A stretch of DNA of 45,955 nucleotides from CAYNND01 sp964528735 (lineage in GTDB: Bacteria > Patescibacteriota > Minisyncoccia > Phycocordibacterales > UBA2100): the NCBI GenBank assembly GCA_964528735.1, contig CAZGUV010000007.1:1-45955 (forward strand), in the 5' to 3' direction. A model generated the notes under the pieces. That model did no database searches, was not told the origin of the DNA, and was given only the letters and a program-made list of their open reading frames with translations. Below, piece after piece: positions 39,201 through 45,955 of this stretch; within the stretch, counting starts at the first letter, position 1; each line of letters begins with the position of its first letter. A program made the translations under genes and the position numbers.

Positions 39201-40457
39201 ATGCAGACTAGTCCTGTGAAAAAAGATTTCGTAATCAGTGCGCGTCTCCCTGACACTCCTGGGGTCTACATATTTAAAGATAGGGAAGGTAAAAAGCTCT
39301 ACATCGGTAAGGCGACATCATTAAAAAGTCGTGTCAAAAGCTATTTCGCCAAAGACCTCATTGATACACGTGGAGAACGCGTCGTAACGATGATTGAGAA
39401 AGCTCGTGCGCTCGATTGGCATACGACAGACTCAGTGCTCGAAGCGCTCATGCTTGAGGCACAGCTCATCAAGAAATTTCAGCCGCCGTACAATGTCCGC
39501 GAACGAGACAACAAAAGCTACAACTATGTCGTAGTGACCAAGGAGGAATACCCGCGAGTACTCATTGCACGTGGGCGTGAACTATTTTCGAGTTCTTCGC
39601 CATACCCCAAAGGCACCATCTTTGGCCCATACCCGGAGGGAAGAAATCTAAAAGTCGCGCTTGGTATCATACGAAAAATATTTCCATACCGAGACTCATG
39701 CACACCGCTCTCAGGCAAGCCCTGTTTCAACGCACAAATTGGACTCTGTCCAGGAGTTTGTGCGGGTACGATGACTGCTAATGACTATAAAAAGCAAGTA
39801 AAGCACATCACACAGTTTCTCTCTGCAAAAAAGAAAGACATACTCCGTGATCTCAAAAAAGAGCAAAAAAAGTTCGTTGCTGACGAACAATTTGAGCGGG
39901 CAGCAAAAGTGCAAAAAACAATCTTTGCCCTTGAGCACATCCGCGACGTCGCGCTCATCAAAGAAGATGCGGTCCGTATGTCAGACGGCGGGTCATTTCG
40001 CGTTGAAGCGTATGATATATCTCACACCGCGGGTACTGAGGTCGTCGGGGTCATCACTACTGTTGTCGATGGGGTTGTGGCAAAAGAAGGGTATCGAAAG
40101 TTTATCCTCAAAGTGCAAAAGAACGACGACGTTGGGCAGCTTAAAGAAATCGTTACGCGACGATTGAAACATAGTGAATGGCCACTTCCAGACATCTTTG
40201 TCGCAGATGGGGGCGAGCCACAACGCAAGGCACTGCAGATGCTTCTCCCCGAACATCTACAGGAGCGTGTTGTGAGTGTGCTCAAAGATGAACGACACCA
40301 GCCTAAGGATGTCTTAGGTAATGCAGAGCTCACGAAAGCACATAAAAAAGCGATACTTCTTGCAAACGCAGAAGCGCACCGCTTTGCTATCGAGTTTCAT
40401 CGTAAGCGAATGAGAAAACGCATCACTGCCACGGGTGTGGAGAGGTACAATTCGTAG
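39201..40457 (+). CDS. uvrC: Excinuclease ABC subunit UvrC, truncated form
   Basis: A 418-residue dual-incision nuclease, versus about 600 usually. The GIY-YIG domain has GVYIF (21-25) and LYIGKA (33-38) with a catalytic-type R in KSRVKSYF. The UVR motif (DEQFERAAKVQKTIFALE) is at about 225-245. The RNase H-like domain has EAYDISHTAGTEVVG near 268-282 and FVADGGEPQRKAL near 332-344. The protein ends straight after this domain, so the C-terminal tandem helix-hairpin-helix DNA-binding domain is absent. Start: ATG 39201 is chosen over an upstream reading that crosses the divergent gene. Confidence 0.94.
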   Translation: MQTSPVKKDFVISARLPDTPGVYIFKDREGKKLYIGKATSLKSRVKSYFAKDLIDTRGERVVTMIEKARALDWHTTDSVLEALMLEAQLIKKFQPPYNVRERDNKSYNYVVVTKEEYPRVLIARGRELFSSSSPYPKGTIFGPYPEGRNLKVALGIIRKIFPYRDSCTPLSGKPCFNAQIGLCPGVCAGTMTANDYKKQVKHITQFLSAKKKDILRDLKKEQKKFVADEQFERAAKVQKTIFALEHIRDVALIKEDAVRMSDGGSFRVEAYDISHTAGTEVVGVITTVVDGVVAKEGYRKFILKVQKNDDVGQLKEIVTRRLKHSEWPLPDIFVADGGEPQRKALQMLLPEHLQERVVSVLKDERHQPKDVLGNAELTKAHKKAILLANAEAHRFAIEFHRKRMRKRITATGVERYNS

Positions 40458-40467
40458 CAAACTTTCT

Positions 40468-40476
40468 TGCTATACT
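40468..40476 (+). promoter_or_regulatory. Extended -10 of the actin-like gene
   Basis: TGC then TATACT (40471-40476), 6 nt before ATG 40483. One of the clearest boxes here. Confidence 0.65.
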
Positions 40477-40482
40477 TCGTGC

Positions 40483-41604
40483 ATGGTTTCGGTCCTACCC
40501 TCATCACAGACATTCTATATAGATATATCGCTTCATTCGGTGTCAGTTGCGCTCGTCGAGAAAAATGCACTTTCAAAACATCACACAGTACTCGCGACTC
40601 GCTCCGCACATTTCCCAGACTCAAGACATTTTCATAAAACCCTCGTTGCAATACGAGTGCGCGCCCAAGAGATACTCGAACTACTCAAGCGGGAATATTC
40701 TATCCGACACTACTCGCTGGTGTTTACAGTTCATGCGCCGCTATGTAGTTCACGAGCACTTCAGCATACCTACGCATTCAAGGATGACACGCAGATCACA
40801 AAGGCACATATTCAAGAAGTGCTTGAATCAGCACAAAAAGCACATGCCGAAAAAAATTCAGTCGGAGTGTCATCAGTCTTTCGTGAATACTTGACCGGAG
40901 TGGCACTCAACGGGTATCACACTGATACACCGCTCGGTAAGACTGCTCGTGAAGTCACATGTACAATCATCCAAGAGTCTCTTGCGGGAGGTGTCATGAA
41001 AGCGGTTATCGAGCCACTCGCTCGCGATGTAGCTCATTATGATATTTACAATTACGCACAGCTCGTTGGTCTCATGCTTGGGCGCACTGAGACAAGTGCA
41101 GGAGATACGTTTGCGCTCTGTGAAATAGCACCCGAGTCTGTCGAGATCAGTCTATATGCAAAACGACAGATGACACATCAGATGACTCTTCCAGTGGGGA
41201 GTAGGACTATTCTTGAAAAAGTTCGTACGCGAGAGCACGTGACGCATGAGTTTATCGAAGGACAACTCAGTCTCTATGCACAAAGTGCGACGACTGATGA
41301 TGTAAAGACTGCCCTTGAGAAACTCATCGAAGACAGTGCAGACGTTCTCAAACAGGTGCTCAAAGAACAACCTGAGGGTATAAACATGTTTCCACCTCGA
41401 ATGTTCCTCATTACTGACAAAAATCATGAACACTTCTGGGTCACCGTCCTTTCAAAAGCTTTACAGAATCCATCATTGGTCCCAGAAAAGATTGTCTTTG
41501 ATACCACTCGTATCTCATACACATCAGTCCATGACATGCACATCTTGCTTGCTGTGTATGGCCATATCACTGACGATACAAAAGCCACTGCGCTTCCTAT
41601 GTGA
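40483..41604 (+). CDS. Actin-like (PilM/FtsA-type) ATPase-fold protein, unknown
   Basis: A 373-residue soluble protein. The first strand, FYIDISLHSVSVALV, fits a phosphate-1 loop of the actin-like fold, and the repeat of a beta-rich then helical layout (GDTFALCEIAPESVEISLYAKRQ near 205-227) fits the second half. The canonical second phosphate loop is not clear, so ATP binding is uncertain. Order relative to the next gene (actin-like soluble protein, then single-span protein) resembles PilM followed by PilN or an FtsA-type anchor, but no other pilus gene is present. Call is by fold pattern only. Confidence 0.5.
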   Translation: MVSVLPSSQTFYIDISLHSVSVALVEKNALSKHHTVLATRSAHFPDSRHFHKTLVAIRVRAQEILELLKREYSIRHYSLVFTVHAPLCSSRALQHTYAFKDDTQITKAHIQEVLESAQKAHAEKNSVGVSSVFREYLTGVALNGYHTDTPLGKTAREVTCTIIQESLAGGVMKAVIEPLARDVAHYDIYNYAQLVGLMLGRTETSAGDTFALCEIAPESVEISLYAKRQMTHQMTLPVGSRTILEKVRTREHVTHEFIEGQLSLYAQSATTDDVKTALEKLIEDSADVLKQVLKEQPEGINMFPPRMFLITDKNHEHFWVTVLSKALQNPSLVPEKIVFDTTRISYTSVHDMHILLAVYGHITDDTKATALPM

Positions 41605-41618
41605 CAGCCTTCATTTTG

Positions 41619-41627
41619 TGATACACT
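41619..41627 (+). promoter_or_regulatory. Extended -10 of the anchored beta-domain gene
   Basis: TGA then TACACT (41622-41627), 8 nt before ATG 41636. AGAAAGG in the spacer could double as a ribosome site. Confidence 0.5.
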
Positions 41628-41635
41628 AGAAAGGT

Positions 41636-42904
41636 ATGGAATCAGAACACAACAACGAGAATTACAAGCACGAACCTGAACAGCAACCAGAACGACGAAG
41701 TATTCGCGATCTTCGCATTGCGCGACCTCAGCAAAAACGAGAGGTGCGACAAGTCTTTCGTGAAGAGCAAGATGATGAGGGCTCAACAGGGCGGCCATGG
41801 GCTATTTATGCTGTCATCGCAACTGTCGCATGTCTCGTACTCGCGGCGCTCCTTCCGGTCGTATTTCCTGAAGCAACCGTAACGGTGACCCCAGTATCAG
41901 TGAAGACAACACAAGACCCTATGGTTACTGCATACCCGCAGGCACAAGAGGGTGCGCTTCAATACACGGCTGAAGCGTGGACTGTGACAGTCACTCGTCC
42001 TGTGGTGCCGACAGTCACTGAGACAGTCAGTGAGAAGGCGTCAGGTACCATCAAAATCACAAACACAAATGGAAGTGACCAAAAGCTCATAAAGAACACA
42101 CGTTTCGAAAGTGCAGAAGGTAAGATTTACCGAGTTCGTGATTCGATAGTCGTCCCAGCGCTCGGTACGCTCGAGGTGAAAGTATTTGCTGATGAAGGAG
42201 GTGATAGTTTCAATACAACATCTGCAACCTTCAAGCTTCCTGGTCTTAAAAACTCTGACCTCTATGACAAGGTGACCGCAGAGACTGTTTCAGCAATCTC
42301 TGGAGGTTTTTCAGGTACTCGAAAAAGTATCGACAGTGCAGAAAAGAAGAAAATCGCATCAGAACTCGAGGATGAGCTCATTGAGGCAGTACGTGCTGGA
42401 AAAAGCTACGGCGGACCAGGTCTCATAATCAAAAAGACAACATCGGCAGACATCGGCGAGGTGACAGAGACTGCACAAGGTGATCAGGTACTCTTTACAT
42501 TGAGCGCGGAGGCAAAGGCGTTGTTTGTGCTCAAAGAAGATCTTGGTGCTGCCCTTGCAACCGAGGCAGGTTCAGCGGTACAAAGTAAGCGCATCGCATT
42601 TAAAGGTGAAGTACCGCAGCTGACTGCACTTGAAGCGTTTGACTCTGCTCAGTACGGCAAAAAGCCAGTACAGATACAAGTAGCTGGAGAGCACACACTT
42701 ACATATACGATTGATAAAGCACAGCTCGCAAAGGATCTTGCAGGCTCACCACGAGATAGTGTCAAAGATCTTCTTGGAAAGTATCCAGAAATTGAAAAGG
42801 CTATCGCAACAGTTCGACCATTCTGGCGGTCAACACTTCCTGGAAACCCAGAAAAGATAACAGTACTTCTTGAAGGAGAGACGCCAACTCCAGCAGAGCA
42901 ATAA
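41636..42904 (+). CDS. Anchored extracytoplasmic beta-domain protein (baseplate-J-like pattern)
   Basis: A 422-residue protein. A charged cytoplasmic N-terminus (1-54, rich in R, Q and E) precedes one membrane helix (about 56-77) and a large exported domain. The stretch ASGTIKITNTNGSDQKLIKNTRFESAEGKIYRV...VPALGTLEVKVFADEGGDSFN resembles a beta-sandwich repeat common in CPR proteins that are often labelled baseplate-J-like. It ends with a short proline-rich tail. It may be a surface or envelope structural protein. Its stop overlaps the next ATG (TAATG), indicating an operon. Confidence 0.6.
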   Translation: MESEHNNENYKHEPEQQPERRSIRDLRIARPQQKREVRQVFREEQDDEGSTGRPWAIYAVIATVACLVLAALLPVVFPEATVTVTPVSVKTTQDPMVTAYPQAQEGALQYTAEAWTVTVTRPVVPTVTETVSEKASGTIKITNTNGSDQKLIKNTRFESAEGKIYRVRDSIVVPALGTLEVKVFADEGGDSFNTTSATFKLPGLKNSDLYDKVTAETVSAISGGFSGTRKSIDSAEKKKIASELEDELIEAVRAGKSYGGPGLIIKKTTSADIGEVTETAQGDQVLFTLSAEAKALFVLKEDLGAALATEAGSAVQSKRIAFKGEVPQLTALEAFDSAQYGKKPVQIQVAGEHTLTYTIDKAQLAKDLAGSPRDSVKDLLGKYPEIEKAIATVRPFWRSTLPGNPEKITVLLEGETPTPAEQ

Positions 42905-43866
42905 TGAGCAGGGAGGGCGAGCATGCGTTGTACGAAAAACCGATACGACGACGGCTCATTGATTTGCTCATTTCCTCAGGCGGGAATATAAGCAAGTCCA
43001 TCGAGCATCGAAGGGTTATCACAAAAATTTTGAATGAGGGCACTGCGCAGGAGCTCTCTGCATATTTCGATAGTCCTGCATTTGAAAAATCAGATAAGGT
43101 CAGGATGCAAGAACAACGTTATGCAGCCATTACCGCACTTTCATACATATTGTTTCGCGATCCTGCGCGCAGAGAAAAGCTGCTCCATGCGCTTAGATAT
43201 AAGGACCCCAGTGAGGCAATTGCTTCTGATTTTCTCATAAAAGACGACACTACTCTGACCAAGCTCGCGGATGCGTCATCTCGTATTGCGCAAGATTCAG
43301 GAGTGTCTCGAGAGCACATCATGGTCCTTCTTGATGTGCTCGAGAGAACTGCACAAGGTTCGATTGATCACCGTGGTAAAGAGCAGGAGCCATACAAAGC
43401 ATTGAGAGGGATTATGTATGGAGGCTTTTCTACCATGGATAACATCATTGATGCGATGTATCAGTGTATAGACAAGCAGATGATTCACTTCGATTCGAGC
43501 TTTAAGTCATATAGCATAGAAGATCGTCGTAAAATTGTACGGGATGTCCTCACCGTATCATTTCATCGTTTTCAAGCGGTTGCAGGTATGAAGCATGATG
43601 TGTCTTCGAGCCTCCTCAATTCTGATTTGATGTCAGAGTGGATATTGCTCAAGCGAAATGATGGACAAGTAGTTGTGACCACGAAAGCGCTCGAGACATT
43701 TCTTTCAGAAAAAAAGGATAGCCCAATCTATAATCGGCTCCAGAAGAGGCACCGTGAAGGCGATCCGGATTTGAAACATGAGCAAGGCTGTCCCATCGTG
43801 ATACTCCCACTCTTTCTCCACGCAGCTCGGGCAATGATTGAGCGATACGCCGAAAAGGTTACCTAG
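42904..43866 (+). CDS. Unknown 320-residue helical protein
   Basis: Not recognised. Soluble, helical and basic, with no signal peptide or clear motif. Its ATG shares one base with the upstream stop, so it is translationally coupled to the anchored beta-domain protein and probably works with it. Cysteine is nearly absent until CPIVILPLFLHAARAMIERYAEKV at the C-terminus. A winged-helix-like start (RRRLIDLLISSGGNISKSIEHRRVITKIL) is possible but weak. Confidence 0.7.
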   Translation: MSREGEHALYEKPIRRRLIDLLISSGGNISKSIEHRRVITKILNEGTAQELSAYFDSPAFEKSDKVRMQEQRYAAITALSYILFRDPARREKLLHALRYKDPSEAIASDFLIKDDTTLTKLADASSRIAQDSGVSREHIMVLLDVLERTAQGSIDHRGKEQEPYKALRGIMYGGFSTMDNIIDAMYQCIDKQMIHFDSSFKSYSIEDRRKIVRDVLTVSFHRFQAVAGMKHDVSSSLLNSDLMSEWILLKRNDGQVVVTTKALETFLSEKKDSPIYNRLQKRHREGDPDLKHEQGCPIVILPLFLHAARAMIERYAEKVT

Positions 43867-43886
43867 CTAGATTCAGTGCTAAAACA

Positions 43887-43895
43887 TGCTAGTAT
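43887..43895 (+). promoter_or_regulatory. mnmA extended -10
   Basis: TGC then TAGTAT (43890-43895), 6 nt before ATG 43902. Confidence 0.55.
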
Positions 43896-43901
43896 CCCCG
43901 C

Positions 43902-44945
43902 ATGAAGAAGGGACGAGTATGTATGGCGCTTTCAGGAGGCGTAGACAGTGCGGTATCTGCTGCGCTGCTTCAGCGTGAGGGCTATGACGTACGAGCGGTC
44001 TTTATAAAAGTCTGGCAGCCAGATTTTCTTGACTGTACCCAGGAAGATGACCGAAAAAGCGCAAAGCGTGTCGCCGCATCACTCGGCATACCATTTGAAG
44101 TGCTCGACGGTGCTGAGGCATACAAGACTCATGTCGTAGACGTTATGACGACAGGCTATGCGCAAGGGCGGACACCAAACCCTGACATCCTCTGCAATCA
44201 GCACATAAAATTTGGAATACTTGCAGCATATGCAGAAAAAAGCGGAGCAGACTATATCGCGACCGGCCACTATGCTCGTACGAAAACCTATGGCGATGCC
44301 GTGTGCCTTCAAAAAGCTGTTGATAGTGCAAAAGATCAGGTTTACTTTCTCTCACAAGTAAACCCACAGATACTCGCGCGCTGCTTGTTTCCTGTCGGAG
44401 GATTCACTAAGGAGAAGACTCGGACACTCGCAAAAAAAATGAATCTTCCGGTGTTTGATAAAAAGGACAGCCAAGGGTTGTGTTTTATGGGTATGGTTGA
44501 TATGGCAGAGTTTCTTGCACATGCAGTCCCACTCAAAAATGGTGACGTGCTCGACACTTCAGGAGCATGTATTGGGACGCATACAGGCGCTCAGCAATTT
44601 ACAACAGGACAAAGACATGGTTTTACACTTCATATCGCTTCAACAAAACCGCACTACGTACTCGGTGTCGATGTCACAAAAAATACAATTACTGTAGATA
44701 CTGAACTCGAGCGTGGATTAACAGAACTCAAGCTCACCTCTGTGGTTCGATTTGCGCCTGAGCTAAAGAGTCGAGTGTATGATGTGCAAGTTCGCTATCA
44801 CGGAAACCTCGTGAAGGGTTCGTTGAGTGATGTGAATAGCACGTCAGTGCATGTCGCACTTCAGAAGCCACACCATGTCGCCAAAGGACAAGTCGCAGTC
44901 ATATATGACAAGGACGTATTGGTCATGAGTGGTATCGTCAGCTGA
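43902..44945 (+). CDS. mnmA: tRNA-specific 2-thiouridylase MnmA
   Basis: A 347-residue enzyme that 2-thiolates wobble U34 of tRNA-Lys, -Glu and -Gln. The PP-loop SGGVDS is at 11-16. TPNPDILCNQHIKFG holds the first catalytic cysteine and DSQGLCFMG the second. GHYAR and KDQVYFLSQ are standard. A C-terminal beta-barrel (about 240-347) is present. Complete length. With the queuosine-precursor transporter at the other end of the window, this is the second wobble-modification gene here. Confidence 0.96.
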   Translation: MKKGRVCMALSGGVDSAVSAALLQREGYDVRAVFIKVWQPDFLDCTQEDDRKSAKRVAASLGIPFEVLDGAEAYKTHVVDVMTTGYAQGRTPNPDILCNQHIKFGILAAYAEKSGADYIATGHYARTKTYGDAVCLQKAVDSAKDQVYFLSQVNPQILARCLFPVGGFTKEKTRTLAKKMNLPVFDKKDSQGLCFMGMVDMAEFLAHAVPLKNGDVLDTSGACIGTHTGAQQFTTGQRHGFTLHIASTKPHYVLGVDVTKNTITVDTELERGLTELKLTSVVRFAPELKSRVYDVQVRYHGNLVKGSLSDVNSTSVHVALQKPHHVAKGQVAVIYDKDVLVMSGIVS

Positions 44946-44982
44946 GGTGCTGTGGAGATTGGGGAGTGTGCGTATGCTTCAA

Positions 44983-44991
44983 TGATACAAT
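44983..44991 (+). promoter_or_regulatory. Extended -10 of the 131-residue gene
   Basis: TGA then TACAAT (44986-44991), 6 nt before ATG 44998. Confidence 0.55.
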
Positions 44992-44997
44992 AATGCA

Positions 44998-45393
44998 ATG
45001 CACACCTTTGCGGATAGATTTTTGCTTGTGCTTTGGTATTGCACTGCGGTATTGATGATTGTCGGCGCGTTTTACCTTTTTGTTACAGGAAGTTCGCTCT
45101 TTGCGGGGGTACGACAGGATGCTTCAGTAGCTCTAGCAATCGAGGCAGATAAGGGTGTCACCTATATTTCAGGCACGCTCTCAGACCAAGATGTATGTAC
45201 CAAGATACGAGTGCAGACATTCCCGCTTGATGATGGTGCGCGTGAGCTACGATTCGAACGACTCAAGCGTCCAGCATGCACCGATGATGGAGAGACTGAA
45301 GTGACATTCCTTTCATCATTTGCGGGCAGGGCAACCGAGATACGAGCAACATTAGATGGTAAGCCGCTTCGAGTAACATCACATACACTATGA
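44998..45393 (+). CDS. Unknown small anchored extracytoplasmic protein
   Basis: A 131-residue protein with one N-terminal membrane helix (about 8-30) and a roughly 95-residue beta-rich outside domain. Two cysteines, C67 and C94, fall in the exported part and could form a disulfide. Not assigned to a family. Its stop overlaps the next start (ATGA), so it is translationally coupled to the ATP-cone protein that follows. Confidence 0.7.
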   Translation: MHTFADRFLLVLWYCTAVLMIVGAFYLFVTGSSLFAGVRQDASVALAIEADKGVTYISGTLSDQDVCTKIRVQTFPLDDGARELRFERLKRPACTDDGETEVTFLSSFAGRATEIRATLDGKPLRVTSHTL

Positions 45394-45955
45394 ACGACCG
45401 CATGATGGTTATAAAAGCAGATGGGAGCAAACAACTCTATGATGAGCATAAATTATTGCGCTCGCTTGGCAAAGTTGGTGTACGACCAGAGGAATCCGAA
45501 GAAATTTTAGGCTACATTCGTGATCAGGTGCGCCACGGCATTTCTACTTCAGATATTTTCAACCATACGCTTGATTATCTCAAAGGTAAGCGAGGTATTT
45601 CAGCGGCACGATACTCAATCAAGCGTGCAGTCTTGGCTCTCGGTCCGAGCGGATTTCCATTTGAAAAGTATATTGGCGAAGTTTTGAAAGCTCACGGGGC
45701 TACATCGGTCATGACTGATGTGACACTCAACGGCGCGTGCGTACCTCACGAGGTCGATATCATCGCGCATATCCAAGGTACACGCATCGGTATCGAAGCA
45801 AAATTCCATAACTCAGCAGGTCTTAAAACAGAAATCAAAGACATGTTATATGTGCATGCACGCTTTCAAGATTTAGTGAAGGCAAAGGATAGGCAGATTG
45901 ATGCGGGATGGCTCATCACCAATACACGCTTCACGACCCATGCTCAGCAGTATGC
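45390..45955 (+). CDS. ATP-cone / PD-(D/E)XK nuclease-like fusion (partial at window end)
   Basis: An open frame from ATG 45390 runs off the window after 188 codons. Residues about 5-90 are ATP-cone-like (VIKADGSKQLYDEHKLLRSL...GISAARYSIKRAVLALGPSGFPFEKYIGEVL). Then VPHEVDIIAHIQGTRIGIEAKFHNS (about 117-141) gives the D...ExK core of a restriction-endonuclease-like fold. ATP cones are nucleotide sensors, best known from ribonucleotide reductase and NrdR. The combination suggests a nucleotide-gated nuclease. The start overlaps the upstream stop (ATGA). The C-terminal end is not seen. Confidence 0.75.
   Translation, partial: MNDRMMVIKADGSKQLYDEHKLLRSLGKVGVRPEESEEILGYIRDQVRHGISTSDIFNHTLDYLKGKRGISAARYSIKRAVLALGPSGFPFEKYIGEVLKAHGATSVMTDVTLNGACVPHEVDIIAHIQGTRIGIEAKFHNSAGLKTEIKDMLYVHARFQDLVKAKDRQIDAGWLITNTRFTTHAQQY

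Noticed and set aside
300..45393. TGA read as glycine, as in Gracilibacteria and SR1
   Set aside because: Several genes end at TGA in the correct place (for example the stops at 948-950 and 45391-45393), and no conserved frame runs through TGA.
1..45955. CRISPR array, transposase or prophage
   Set aside because: No regularly spaced direct repeats, transposase motifs or phage structural genes were found.

Overview
The window looks like chromosome from a member of the Patescibacteria (Candidate Phyla Radiation), most likely a Parcubacteria/Paceibacteria-type lineage. This is inferred from content, not from a marker-gene search. The informational and repair genes are small and trimmed: a 418-residue UvrC without its helix-hairpin-helix end, an 874-residue UvrA with a collapsed first zinc region, a RelA/SpoT without an ACT domain, and a DprA without its N-terminal domain. 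Convergent genes touch or overlap at their stop codons. Biosynthesis is sparse, and there are several membrane or repeat proteins of unknown role. TGA acts as a normal stop, so there is no Gracilibacteria/SR1-type recoding. GC content is middling (mid to high 40s by eye). No CRISPR array, transposase or prophage was seen.

Layout. 1-1660: tRNA-Leu(CAA), a queuosine-precursor-type transporter and a CofE-like gamma-glutamyl ligase. 1661-7000: a possible structured RNA, parB, then relA/spoT and topA on the minus strand. 7112-10705: a three-gene MacAB-like efflux operon. 10706-11112: a small membrane gene of atypical composition with a strong hairpin terminator. 11103-18385: dprA (minus), serS, a membrane-anchored spermidine-synthase-like protein, a SleB-like wall hydrolase and typA. 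18386-21761: a tryptophan-rich triple-repeat protein (minus), an M23 peptidase and a Maf/5-formyl-THF cyclo-ligase fusion. 21797-25878: rnpB, murJ and lepA; lepA is preceded by a strange partial copy of its own start. 25879-29087: a 38-residue membrane peptide, a candidate small RNA, folD, glyA and tmk. 29111-40457: a periplasmic FKBP isomerase, uvrB, uvrA and uvrC with thrC, an FMN reductase and unknown genes between them. 40483-45955: an actin-like protein, an anchored beta-domain protein, an unknown gene, mnmA, a small anchored protein and the start of an ATP-cone/nuclease fusion cut by the window end.

How the genes fit together. Nucleotide excision repair (UvrA, UvrB, UvrC) is complete but slimmed. 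One-carbon metabolism is represented by GlyA, FolD, the cyclo-ligase half of the Maf fusion, and perhaps the CofE-like ligase acting on folate. Envelope work is represented by MurJ, the M23 and SleB-like hydrolases, the efflux operon, the FKBP isomerase and the actin-like cluster.

The two observations I would follow first: (1) most first-in-operon genes, on both strands, carry a -10 box (often extended, TGn-TAnnnT) only 5-8 nt before the start codon and lack a Shine-Dalgarno, which implies mostly leaderless mRNAs; (2) lepA is preceded by an in-frame 162-bp block that begins with a synonymous-only copy of the first 11 lepA codons, contains three hairpins, and ends in an 18-bp inverted copy of lepA codons that folds around the real start.
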